This document shows, in pieces, positions 20,701 through 29,098 of a DNA stretch of 64,000 nucleotides. The stretch is from Cypionkella sp. (lineage in GTDB: Bacteria; Pseudomonadota; Alphaproteobacteria; Rhodobacterales; Rhodobacteraceae): NCBI RefSeq assembly GCF_028290025.1, contig NZ_JAQGKQ010000088.1:124001-188000 (forward strand). Reading direction: 5' to 3'. Within the stretch, counting starts at the first letter, position 1. Every line of letters begins with the position of its first letter. The position numbers and the translations under genes were made by a program. The notes under the pieces are model-generated. The model saw nothing but the letters and a program-made list of their open reading frames with translations, was not told where the DNA came from and searched no databases.

Positions 20701-22062
20701 CTAAGAAACAGCCTCTGCGTCGGGCATTGGGGCAAGAGTAAATCCGAGCGATTTGGCGCGACGGTGGAGATTGGCTACGACGCGAGAGCGGTGGCGTTCT
20801 TCGTAGGCGGCTGCACCGGGGTCGCGATAGGTCATCCCAAAGCGTAGTGTATTGTAGAACAGGACGGCGATCTTGCGGGCGGTGGCCGTGACGGCCTTTT
20901 GCTTGCCTATCCGCGACGACAGTCGACGATAAAAGGCACCAAGTGCCGTGTCGCTTCGCCCGATCGTGGTGGCAGCCAGCCGCAATAGCGCTGCTGCCCG
21001 ACTGGAGGATCGTCGGGTCCGAGAAGAGAGCAGCTTGCCGCCGGATATCTTGTTGCCCGGAGCAAGGCAGAGCCAAGATGTGAAGTGTTTGGCGCTCGGC
21101 CATGCGCGAAGATCAGTGCCGCATTCGCCGACCAGCTTCAGTGCCAAGGATGGACCTAGGCCGTGGATTTGGGTCAGATCGACGCCAATCACGCCGTAGA
21201 GGGCGGCACGAACATCGAAAGACGGCGCATTGACTTCGCGTGTTTTGACCCGTGCTTTAGGCGGCAGGCCGACGGGCGCGGTCGCTTTGATTTCGAGTTT
21301 TGCGATTGCCGTTTCAAGTTTGCGATCACATTCCACCATCTTGGCCTGATAAAAATCGTAGAGGTCCAGTGACTGCGTCAGGGCGAAGATATGTTCATCA
21401 CGATCATTGCCTACCAAGGAGGACCGGATCGTCTCGGTTGATGAATGGCAGCGGATGTCGCGGTGTGCCGCCAGAACGTCGGGGTCACGCTCCCCCGCGA
21501 CGATGGCACGTATGATCCGCATGCCGGTGGCCCCGGTGATATCCGAGACGACATGATGCAGCTGCAGGTTCATCTCCATCAGCGCCTTTTGCATATGCTG
21601 GATATGGGCCGCTGCATATTCGACCAGTCGTTCACGCTGGCGAAGATAGGCGCGGAGGGTGGCAATCTCTGCCTCTGGGCGGAAGCTTCCTCGCAACAGG
21701 CCGTAGGAATGTAGCTGGCGCAGCCACCCGGCATCGCTGACATCAGTCTTCCGGCCTGGCACGTTCTTGGCGTAACGGGCATTCACAAGTATAACCTCCA
21801 GCCCGTGCTGCTCAAGGATCTCAAAAGCCGGGATCCAATAGACACCTGTCGATTCCATCGCGACGGACGTGACGCCACAGGATTTGAACCACTGCGCCAG
21901 ATCGTGCAGATCATGGGTAAATGTCCCGAACGCCCGTATCGGCGTGTCCGAGCTGTCAGGATTCACCGCTGCCATGTGCATCGTCGATCCGATGTCGATT
22001 GCAGCGGCGCCTGGGTTAACCGGCTTCAACTGTGAGCCGCCACCCGTCGCCTTTTTGGTCAT
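20701..22062 (-). CDS. IS110-family DEDD transposase
   Basis: 453 residues. The N-terminal RuvC-like DEDD domain shows Asp in AAIDIGST, Glu in VAMESTGVYW and Asp pairs in GRKTDVSDAGWL. The C-terminal Transposase_20 domain (IHGLGPSLALKLVGECG, CLAPGNKISGGKLLSS) holds the catalytic Ser region. By family knowledge it is an RNA-guided recombinase that uses a bridge (seek) RNA from its non-coding end. Confidence 0.94.
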   Translation of the reverse strand: MTKKATGGGSQLKPVNPGAAAIDIGSTMHMAAVNPDSSDTPIRAFGTFTHDLHDLAQWFKSCGVTSVAMESTGVYWIPAFEILEQHGLEVILVNARYAKNVPGRKTDVSDAGWLRQLHSYGLLRGSFRPEAEIATLRAYLRQRERLVEYAAAHIQHMQKALMEMNLQLHHVVSDITGATGMRIIRAIVAGERDPDVLAAHRDIRCHSSTETIRSSLVGNDRDEHIFALTQSLDLYDFYQAKMVECDRKLETAIAKLEIKATAPVGLPPKARVKTREVNAPSFDVRAALYGVIGVDLTQIHGLGPSLALKLVGECGTDLRAWPSAKHFTSWLCLAPGNKISGGKLLSSRTRRSSSRAAALLRLAATTIGRSDTALGAFYRRLSSRIGKQKAVTATARKIAVLFYNTLRFGMTYRDPGAAAYEERHRSRVVANLHRRAKSLGFTLAPMPDAEAVS

Positions 22063-22295
22063 AATCCCTTCCTCCGATCAGTTGCAGCGGAGGGTCTGGG
22101 CCATGCTAATCCGTCATCTTCCTAACCGGGATCACTGCCAAGGCAGTGTCACCACTCTCAAGTGCGCATCAGCCCATGTGCCACGTTTTTTAACGGGGTC
22201 GAAGCCTCCAATAAGCTAACGGCAACTACCCTCCTGCCGTCGACCATAGCACAGGCTGTTTTTAACGCGCACAGGCGGACAAAGGCCCGGGACGG
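22063..22295 (-). ncRNA. Candidate bridge RNA region of the IS110 element
   Basis: The 230 bp upstream of the transposase has no gene and holds a perfect stem, CACTGCC-AA-GGCAGTG (22133-22148). In IS110-group elements the bridge RNA comes from this left-end non-coding stretch. The RNA boundaries and guide loops were not determined; placement is by analogy. Confidence 0.45.
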
Positions 22296-22582
22296 TTTTT
22301 TTTTAAAATGTCACGCTCCTCGGTGACGCGGACCAGTTCCTTCTTCACCCGCCGCAGTTCTGTCGCTAGGTCGTCCTCGCTGTTGCGAACCGCAACAGGC
22401 TTCGAAAACAGCGCCTTCCAAGTGTACAGCGACTTGGTGCTGATCCCAAGCCGATCAGCAACCTCGCTGACCGAATGCCCGCGCTCAACAACCTGTGCCA
22501 CTGCGTCCTGCTTGAACTCGTCCGTAAACCGATCTTGCTTACCCATCTTGCGTCTCTCCTTGGTTCTAAAATTACCAAGCAA
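22262..22582 (-). CDS. IS3-family transposase OrfA (3' end altered by IS110 insertion)
   Basis: 106-residue HTH protein (FTDEFKQDAVAQVVERGHS, LGISTKSLYTWK, then a leucine-zipper-like VKKELVRVTEERDILKK). The natural frame ends at an A-rich slip site after DILKK. The last residues (NRPGPLSACAR) come from IS110 sequence, showing the insertion point. It probably no longer supports OrfAB production. Confidence 0.88.
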   Translation of the reverse strand: MLGNFRTKERRKMGKQDRFTDEFKQDAVAQVVERGHSVSEVADRLGISTKSLYTWKALFSKPVAVRNSEDDLATELRRVKKELVRVTEERDILKKNRPGPLSACAR

Positions 22583-22609
22583 AGCGTCTACAAATCTAGG
22601 GGCACCTCA

Positions 22610-22871
22610 CTTTTAGATACACGCGCACCCGTGCTTCAGTGATGCGTTGATAGGGAGGTTCCAACAACGCCACCGGCTCATGGCGCGTTACGAAGGACAG
22701 CCATTGGCCGTAGCCCTGCTGTCTAAACACGCGCGTCCCAGCCGACCAGCTCGCACCGAGGCCGCATTCCTCCATGAAACCGCCTTCCGTCAGCAAGCTT
22801 TCCCAAAGTTGGCGATCCTGATTGGGCCAGTCGTCATGTTTAAGAACAAGGGGGATGCGTTCATTTGCCAT
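22610..22871 (-). pseudogene. Tyrosine recombinase, N-terminal part (split by IS3 element)
   Basis: The first 87 codons (MANERIPLVLKHDDWP to RVYLK) of the recombinase whose catalytic half lies at 18,920-19,770. It holds a SAM-like core-binding start only. The ATG overlaps the end of the preceding recombinase gene by 11 nt, again indicating a coupled operon. Confidence 0.82.
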
Positions 22872-24509
22872 CACTGCCACCCCATTTCTTCAGCACCACA
22901 TCGTCATAATGCTCATGCGCCCACTTGTTCGACAGTTCGGCATAGAACGTCATAGTCGTCTCGAGCTTCTTGTGGCCCAAGAAGCGACGCACCGTCTCGA
23001 AATCGCCGGGGCGCTCTTGCAGGTAAAGATAGGCCGCAAAGTGGCGAAAGAGGTGGGGGTTCATCCCTATTCCGGTTTGGCGATAAATCTCTGCGGTAAG
23101 CGTTTGGCCAAAATTGCTGCTCGGGCGTGCCGTCCCGTTCCCCCGGTTTGGGAACAGTGCGGTGCTGGCTATCGGGGAGATGTGGTGCCGCCACTGCATG
23201 ATGTATTTGTCCAAAAGGCGGGAGTTTTTGGCATTGAGTTGCACTTCGACGTGGCTATGGTTTTTGACCTCATTGGCATCGACCCGAATTGAGTACCGGA
23301 GGCCTGCGCCATGACCATGCGATGTTAGGTGTTTGTCGATGTCCAAGCTGGCGAGGTTCTTCATCCGCATCGGGCAAGACAGCAGAATGGTGATCGCCGC
23401 CGCATACAAGTTGGCGCTCCTGGCTTCGATGTGGCGATCCCCATCAGCACCTCGGGCAGCCCCAGCAAACGTATGACATTATGAGCGTCGCTGAATTGAT
23501 CAAGACGCGCACGGTTCTTGGTCGTCATGCCGATGCTGTCGGGTTTGGTTAGCACTTTAAGCTTTTTAATCCTCAGGAGTTCGACCTCGGAAGTTTTAGA
23601 TGATGGCGCGCAATCGCGATTAGCACCGCGACGATATTGTGGATTGTGGCGCGCACATGCGCGCTGTCGCTGCGCGCATCGATTGTTTGCCCGGCCAATT
23701 TTATGTTCTCGGCAGTAATGACCGCCTTCAGAGAAACAAAAAGTGCCGGATCACGTCCTGCCTCACCTAGCGCGGCAAGATACTGCCGGACACATGCCGA
23801 AATATTGCGCAGCGTCATCGGCTTCAGAGGCTTGTCTGGACCGCCTTCTGCGAAAATGTCCGCGGGAAACCCGGTAGATATAGACCTGCAACTCGTCCTG
23901 AAGTGGTTGCGGATAGGTCGTAAGAGGTGGGCACATATGGCGGGTGCGCTGTTTTTGCTGCAGCTTGGCGTGCGCAATAGCTTGTTGGCGCGCGATACAG
24001 TTCCAAGTTGTGATGATCTCACTGCAAAGGTCTGCGGGGTCTTTCACCAAAAGCCGTGCGTCCATGTAACTCCGAAACGATGCCATCGTCTCGTCCGTAA
24101 CATCTTGCGGTTCGATGCGGCGCATGCCGCAGAAGTTTACGAAACGCGAAATGCCCAAAACCTGATGCCGGGCAGTGGCTTTATTCAGAAACTCTGCCCA
24201 TGCCTGCGATTGCGGGCGACGCCCAGATGTTAGTAGATGTCCCGTATGGATCAATGCCGCTTGCAAGCTGGATTTTACGTTCGCCAGAGACCGGGTGGAA
24301 ATCCCAAGTTGGGCCGAATGCAAACGCGAAAGCATTTGCCGCGGGTGCTGCGGCAGGACGGTAATGTCCTCTGGTGGGCGGGCGAGATAGTGGCTGATGC
24401 GATTGATCGATGAGATCAAATCGTGCTTGCGCTGGCGGGGCAGCACCGCGTCGGCTTTGAGTTGATCGAGAACTTGGGCGAGGGTGGCGTCGGTTGGTTC
24501 ACTCATCAT
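22861..24509 (-). pseudogene. Long tyrosine recombinase with three frameshifts
   Basis: A continuous homologous product of about 550 residues can be followed only by changing frame near 23,885, 23,590 and 23,450. The segments read MSEPTDATLAQVLDQLKAD, then STGFPADIFAEGGPDKPLKP, then LTKPDSIGMTTKNRARLDQF, then LYAAAITILLSCPMRMKNLA through the catalytic boxes MNPHLFRHFAAYLYLQ, RFLGHKKLETT and the Tyr in MTFYAELS. The long N-terminus resembles Tn554 TnpB-type recombinases. It is the first recombinase of the three-gene set and is surely inactive as a full protein. Confidence 0.85.
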
Positions 24510-24664
24510 TCTATTCCTTGTTTTGCGTGACTTTTGGGGCATGCAGGACAAGGCGGGCAGGCGGGGCACGGGCGGACATTCGTGCGATTGCGGCTGTCAA
24601 TTTGAGACCAAAGTTGACAGCCGCGTTCGCACGACAGCCAAAATAACTGAACGTAGTCAGTACG

Positions 24665-24877
24665 TTATAGGACATGGGCAATAGCCTCACCGCCATTGGC
24701 CAGAAGGTATGCCTTCAGGTCTGCACGGTGCACCCGCCAGTCGCGCCCTACACGAGTCGCGGGCAGGGCCTTCGCAATAATCCAGCGGCGGACAGTCTTC
24801 ACATCGATACGCAGATAGGTCGCGATTTCGCGGACCCGCAGGTACGTCGCATCAGCAGGGAAGGGGAGATCGACCAT
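24665..24877 (-). CDS. Excisionase-like helix-turn-helix protein
   Basis: 70 residues from MVDLPFPADATYLRV. The body YLRVREIATYLRIDVKTVRRW and the C-terminal VGRDWRVHRADLKAYL form an excisionase/MerR-like DNA-binding domain (HTH_17). GGGGAGG lies 6 nt upstream of the ATG. Position directly upstream of the recombinase set suggests it directs excision or regulates the recombinase operon. Confidence 0.8.
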   Translation of the reverse strand: MVDLPFPADATYLRVREIATYLRIDVKTVRRWIIAKALPATRVGRDWRVHRADLKAYLLANGGEAIAHVL

Positions 24878-25017
24878 CTCATGCCTCCCCGGTAGTATTG
24901 CAACCCGTTGCAAATGCCTCCCGAGCCGCTTCGCGGGCGAGAAGGCGCACAAGCGCGAGCAGGGCTTCGGGGAATTGTGGGTGCGGCTGTGGAGGCGGGG
25001 TGGGCGCAGGACAAGAC

Positions 25018-25055
25018 ATCATCGGTGTTCCTTAAAAGGAACCGCAAACGATGAT
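25018..25055. repeat. Nested palindrome near the excisionase gene
   Basis: Inner arms GTTCCTT-AA-AAGGAAC (25027-25042) are flanked by outer arms ATCATCG (25018-25024) and CGATGAT (25049-25055). The double symmetry suits a recombinase or regulator binding site or a strong hairpin. Confidence 0.85.
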
Positions 25056-25227
25056 GAAGATGCGGGGGCTTGCGACAGGCACCCCGACAACGACCAGCAT
25101 ACCCCAAGTGGGGCAGACTGTTCATCATCGCAGAATGCTCCGTCAATGCGGTGCTGCCTGCAGCGGCCCAGCACTCAGGCTGGTGGTTACGTAGGCCTCG
25201 AGCATGACAAGCTGGCAGAAGATGCGC

Positions 25228-25250
25228 AACGTCTAATGCAGGTAAAAATG
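25228..25250 (+). repeat. Direct repeat copy 1 (AACGTCTAATGCAGGTAAAA)
   Basis: It matches copy 2 at 25720-25743 (AACGTCTAGCGCAGG then A-run and ATG) apart from two changes and two extra A residues. The copies flank the small gene at 25,456. Confidence 0.8.
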
Positions 25251-25455
25251 AAAGCTTCAAGTGTAAGTCACTGATATCATTATATAATTACTGTGAATAG
25301 AGTTGACTTTATCGCGTCATGGGCGTTACCTGTACACCGCCGATCGCCTCGTACCAACGAGCGCACGCTCCCAGTACCTCTCCAAGGGAATTCTGAGGGC
25401 GACGATGTCGGGAGGCACGGGGAGCCAGCGCACTAGCATCAGAGGAGAGATTATC

Positions 25456-25680
25456 ATGTCATCATCCAATTCACCTGCTTTCATCACGGTGGAAAACGGA
25501 AACATAATATTCGGCGGCGGGCAGTATTATGTGCCGTTGACGAGTTGTGAGACTTGGGAAGACATCGTTGGGTGGTCACTGCAACTGTCTGAAAAGTCTT
25601 GGGTTGATAGCGGTATCATCTCCAGCTTCATCATTCTTGCGCTATCTCAAAACGGCTTCAAAAGGCCAAGCTTACGATGA
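25456..25680 (+). CDS. Small hypothetical protein
   Basis: 74 residues from MSSSNSPAFITVENG. A GAGGAGAG site lies 6-8 nt upstream, which favours this ATG over an in-frame TTG/GTG further up. No family is recognised. There is no signal peptide; a short hydrophobic segment (GIISSFIILAL) lies near the C-terminus. The gene sits between two direct repeats in a region of island character and may be cargo. Confidence is limited because only coding frame and ribosome site support it. Confidence 0.5.
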   Translation: MSSSNSPAFITVENGNIIFGGGQYYVPLTSCETWEDIVGWSLQLSEKSWVDSGIISSFIILALSQNGFKRPSLR

Positions 25681-25719
25681 CGCGCTTTCTGCGCGAACTG
25701 CTCACGAGGGATGCTCATT

Positions 25720-25743
25720 AACGTCTAGCGCAGGTAAAAAAAT
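25720..25743 (+). repeat. Direct repeat copy 2
   Basis: Second copy of the AACGTCTA-N2-GCAGGTAAAAA motif, 492 bp from copy 1 and in the same orientation. Confidence 0.8.
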
Positions 25744-25824
25744 GTAAGCTATATTTCTTCGTTATATCAGTGGGTTAAATGAATTGAGAAGCAAAAGTTA
25801 CACTCTGGCTCAGCCAGAGGGCAA

Positions 25825-26052
25825 ATGATTGTCGGAGCGTGGGCCATGGAACCGAAGACGCAAGAAGAAATACTGGTGGCTATCGAAATCTCGCAGCAGA
25901 ACGTGATCTCACTTGCTGATGAACTGGAACTTCAACGGGTCAAGATGAGGGCCCGGCAGCGCCTTTGGTGGCCCCTCGTTTTTCTCAGCTTTTTTGGCAG
26001 TGGTTTAATGTTTGCCGCCATATTGGCAGTCGCTCTGGCATTTTGGCGATAG
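25825..26052 (+). CDS. Small single-span membrane protein, unknown function
   Basis: 75 residues. A charged amphipathic N-half (EPKTQEEILVAIEISQQN, DELELQRVKMRARQRLW) leads into one hydrophobic span (LVFLSFFGSGLMFAAILAVAL). GAGGG precedes the first ATG; an alternative start is MEPKTQ at 25,846. No family is recognised. It has a plausible coding pattern but stands alone between an island and an unassigned region. Confidence 0.5.
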   Translation: MIVGAWAMEPKTQEEILVAIEISQQNVISLADELELQRVKMRARQRLWWPLVFLSFFGSGLMFAAILAVALAFWR

Positions 26053-26154
26053 GTAATGGGATGCCGTGAAGGCTCCTAGTGCAAAAAGCGACAGATTAGT
26101 TACTAGTGGGATATATGGGCCAGAAACGGCTTCGTGACCAATCTTATCGGTGAT

Positions 26155-26871
26155 TTAAGCGGGAATTGGCCACCCGTGTTTGCAAGCGCCATCAAGCTTT
26201 ATCGTTATGAGGTTTTGTAGAGTGCCATTTGGCCCGAGCGTGAACATGTCGATGCTGTGATAGCCATTCCTTTGCCCAAAACCACGCGAGCCGCGCAGCA
26301 GATAGCCGCGCGCGAGATAGTGGCGGACTTCGACGACCATCGGGTGCTGTTCAAGCGTCAGATCGGTCGCCACGTCTTCGATGAGCATGATATTTCCAGC
26401 ACGTCCGTCTAGGCTCGAAGGCTTTAGATTGATACGCGTCACCTGCCGCAGCGCCCCTGTAAATTCAGTGCGCAAGTGTGATGGGTAATTACCGATGATA
26501 TCCGGACTGCCCGGCCACGTCGTGCAGGTACCACATGAAGATCTGTCGTCACGGTTTGAATCCTTTGCCGTCGGTGCCATATGTCCGGTCCGGCAAAGTG
26601 TCTCGTCCGATGCAAAATGGGTCAAGACACAAGGGGGTCCACGGTCATAAAAGCGGACTTCTTGGGGAAGAGTTTGTTGACAGCCGTTGGCAATAGCGTT
26701 GCCAAGGCACCAGCCTTTTACTTTCAGGTCGCGAAAGGTTCTCTGCGAGCGAGACAGAAGTGATGCAAAAACCAATCTGTCTAAGCCGACTAAGCGCAAC
26801 CTAAATGTAAGAGCCACCTCATGCCAGTTTTCGATTGATCTCGTTGAGTCGACCGATCCGCAGCAGATCAT
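26155..26871 (-). CDS. Doubtful open frame, possible gene remnant
   Basis: 238 codons without a recognised family. The C-terminal third (from about LTLEQHPMVVEVRHYLARGY) has a protein-like pattern with hydrophobic and charged alternation, while the first part is rich in Cys, Arg and Ser and looks non-coding. It may be the tail of a decayed gene. No good ribosome site was seen for the stated start. Confidence 0.22.
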   Translation of the reverse strand: MICCGSVDSTRSIENWHEVALTFRLRLVGLDRLVFASLLSRSQRTFRDLKVKGWCLGNAIANGCQQTLPQEVRFYDRGPPCVLTHFASDETLCRTGHMAPTAKDSNRDDRSSCGTCTTWPGSPDIIGNYPSHLRTEFTGALRQVTRINLKPSSLDGRAGNIMLIEDVATDLTLEQHPMVVEVRHYLARGYLLRGSRGFGQRNGYHSIDMFTLGPNGTLQNLITIKLDGACKHGWPIPA

Positions 26872-27016
26872 AAGGTGCGAGGGCAGGGGGTGGGCGATGG
26901 GACACGCAAAGGATCGCGGTATCCCTCAACTCATGCCGAATAAAGGCGAGCAATTCTGTCTCTGCTGTTGCATCCGGTCATCCTAGGCTTGTGGCGATGT
27001 TAACTGAAACCAAAGG

Positions 27017-29011
27017 TTACGACGTTCTGATCCCATAGGCCTCAATTTTGCGATACAAAGTAGGTCGCGAAATCCCCAGCGCAAGCGCCGCCTTACTAAG
27101 ATTACCGTGGTGCTGCTTCAGCGCGTCTTCAATCAGCCGCACTTCGGCATGTTTCAGCGAAGCGTCCCGCGCAAGGGTCGGCTGTTGCACGGCAAACACT
27201 TCCGTCAACCCGGTTTTGGCCACGGCGGGGGTGGTGATTTCTGCGGGCAGATCGGCGAGTGTCACCATGCGCGATTTCGCAAGGCTATGCAGCCCCAGCA
27301 CCACATTGCGCAACTCCCGCACATTGCCGGGCCAGACATGCGCCATTAACGCATCCTGCACTGCGGGGCTAAAGATCAGCCGATCGCGTCCGGTCTCAAT
27401 ACAAATTTTGCGGATATAATGCTCAGCGATCAACAGAATATCCTCGCCACGCGCGTGCAGCGGCGGGATCGTCAGCACCAAAGTGCTCAGCCGATAGAAC
27501 AGATCGCGGCGGAACCGCCCGGCTTCGACCTCGTCGCGCATGGCGCGGTTGGTCAGCGACAACACGCGCAAGGCTTGAGCAGGCGGATGCGGGCCGTTTA
27601 GGCGCGCGCTGTGTTCCTCCAGAATGCGCAGCAGGTAAAGCTGCGTCTCAGCCGAGGTTTCGCCGATCTCATCCAGACACAGCGGCGCAGTGCCCCCCGC
27701 CTCCAGCGGGTGCAGCAGCGCATCGCCAAACATTTTCGGGTTCATCGCCCCACAGTTGACAGTGCGAAAGCAATCGCCATTTTCGGGCGACATCCGTGCA
27801 TGGATCAGCCGAGCAAACAGTTCCTTGCCAACCCCGGTCTGGCCCTCAATCAAGGTCGGCTGATTGGCCGAAGCGATGCGCTGGGCGGTGTCCAACGCCT
27901 CAAGGATCGCCTCGCTTTTGCCCACAATCTTAAACCCTGTCGTGCCGATCAACACCCCCGGCAAGGCAGGCGCCGAGGGCTGCCGCATCGGTGCGGTCTG
28001 CGGCACATGCGGGCGCTGTCGGAACGCCAGCGCCGCCCCCTTGATCATGCCGTCAATCTCGATCAGCCGGATGTCATCGCAGCAATGCGTGCTGGGCAAG
28101 GCGGCGGCGATTTTCGCCTCGGAAATCCCATCAGGCAGTTCCAAAAAATGCGCCCCCAGTCCCAAATCCTGATCCGCCCGTCCGGTATCCACACCACTGT
28201 TGCGGCTGAAAATCAGCCTGCCAAAGCGGTCGATGATCGCCAGCCCGTCGGCGTTGTCCATCCCCCGACCGGGCAGGCTGCCCATTGTCGCCTCCATCAG
28301 CCGGATGTTCAGCAAAGATTGCTCTTGTTGCAGCACCAATTCGATATCGCGGGCAGCGGTAGCGGCAAAGGCCGCGTTGTGTTTCTGAAAAATCCGGGTC
28401 AGCCCGGACAGATTGACCACACCGATGATGCTTAGATCAATCGGATCGCGGATCGGCGCGGCGGCACAACTCCACGCTTTCATGCCCTCGCAGAAATGTT
28501 CCTCGCCATGCACATATACCGGCTGCCCGGTCCAAAGCGCCGTGCCGATGCCATTGGTGCCCGAGGCATGTTCACTCCACAACCCGCCGACTGACAGATT
28601 GATCTTGCTGGCTTTGCTCAAGGTCGAATTGTCGCCAACAGCCTCTAGGATAAGCCCGTCCCGATCGGTCAGGAGCAGCATCGCCTCGGCGCCCGACAGC
28701 AAATCGCCGATCCGCAGCATTGAGGTCCGCGCCGCCCGGCGCAACTCAGCCTGATCATGGCTTGATTTTGCCACCATTCCCGAACGTTCCAATGAGGGTG
28801 CTGCGAAGAGATCGGGTTTGATGCCGGTGGTGTTCGAGCGCACCCAGGATTGATAGATCAACGAGCGCACCCCGGTCATCGGCAGGCTCGGCGCATTGCG
28901 GTTCGACAGAAACTTATTCCAGGCCCGCGAGGTTTCCCGTGGGTCTACATCGGTGAAATCAATGCCCGGACGTGCGGTCTTCACCGCGCTGCGTTGGTCA
29001 GATGTCATCAT
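27017..29011 (-). CDS. AcoR/MimR-like AAA+ transcriptional regulator lacking the GAFTGA loop
   Basis: 664 residues from ATGATG, with GGAGGAG 7 nt upstream. An N-terminal AcoR-type GAF sensor (SEHASGTNGIGTAL) is followed by an AAA+ domain with Walker A GQTGVGKE (about 390-397), Walker B APLCLDEIGE, the arginine-finger segment FRRDLFYRLS and WPGNVREL, and a Fis-type HTH (NLSKAALALGISRPTLYRKI). Between NCGA and Walker B only about 18 residues remain, so the GAFTGA loop that contacts sigma-54 is absent. It sits beside the monooxygenase genes, as MimR-type regulators do, and is likely their activator. Confidence 0.9.
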   Translation of the reverse strand: MMTSDQRSAVKTARPGIDFTDVDPRETSRAWNKFLSNRNAPSLPMTGVRSLIYQSWVRSNTTGIKPDLFAAPSLERSGMVAKSSHDQAELRRAARTSMLRIGDLLSGAEAMLLLTDRDGLILEAVGDNSTLSKASKINLSVGGLWSEHASGTNGIGTALWTGQPVYVHGEEHFCEGMKAWSCAAAPIRDPIDLSIIGVVNLSGLTRIFQKHNAAFAATAARDIELVLQQEQSLLNIRLMEATMGSLPGRGMDNADGLAIIDRFGRLIFSRNSGVDTGRADQDLGLGAHFLELPDGISEAKIAAALPSTHCCDDIRLIEIDGMIKGAALAFRQRPHVPQTAPMRQPSAPALPGVLIGTTGFKIVGKSEAILEALDTAQRIASANQPTLIEGQTGVGKELFARLIHARMSPENGDCFRTVNCGAMNPKMFGDALLHPLEAGGTAPLCLDEIGETSAETQLYLLRILEEHSARLNGPHPPAQALRVLSLTNRAMRDEVEAGRFRRDLFYRLSTLVLTIPPLHARGEDILLIAEHYIRKICIETGRDRLIFSPAVQDALMAHVWPGNVRELRNVVLGLHSLAKSRMVTLADLPAEITTPAVAKTGLTEVFAVQQPTLARDASLKHAEVRLIEDALKQHHGNLSKAALALGISRPTLYRKIEAYGIRTS

Positions 29012-29098
29012 TAAGTCTCCTCCCGTAGACTTAACCTTCGGCACAGGGCAATCTTATGGTGATCGCTCCTGCTTCCGCCGAAGTTTGTGTCGGCATCG

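Larger units (their letters stand above)
20699..22295 (-). mobile_element. IS110-family element nested in the IS3 frameshift window
   Basis: The element lies between the IS3 orfA poly-A slip site (T9 on the plus strand at 22,296-22,304) and the orfB leader (GTGGCGGCCTT ending near 20,699). It has no terminal inverted repeats, as expected for IS110. The boundaries are inferred from where IS3 sequence should be continuous and are good to about 5 bp. It holds one transposase gene and a 230-bp 5' non-coding end. Confidence 0.8.
19771..22609 (-). mobile_element. IS3-family element carrying a nested IS110 element
   Basis: Terminal inverted repeats start TGAGGTGCCCCTAG at 19,771 and end with its complement at 22,609; similarity continues to about 24 bp with a few mismatches. 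The flanks show a 3-bp target duplication CTT (19768-19770 and 22610-22612), as usual for IS3. The element contains orfA, orfB and, between them, an IS110-family element. Length is about 2.84 kb, of which about 1.6 kb is the nested element. Confidence 0.92.
24878..25455. other. Gene-poor stretch upstream of the excisionase gene
   Basis: About 580 bp in which I find no convincing gene. It holds the nested palindrome at 25018-25055, a CCCC-AAGT-GGGG dyad near 25100 and the first copy of a direct repeat at 25228-25250. The start is GC-rich and the end AT-rich (25,255-25,300), a composition step that may mark an element edge. Confidence 0.5.

Noticed and set aside
24799-25260. 153-codon minus-strand frame over the excisionase region
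   Set aside because: It runs out of frame over the well-supported excisionase gene and has low-complexity Pro/Ser/Arg composition.
25140-25743. Integron gene cassette with attC sites
   Set aside because: The two repeats lack the inverted RYYYAAC/GTTRRRY core pairs of attC, so an integron reading is not supported.
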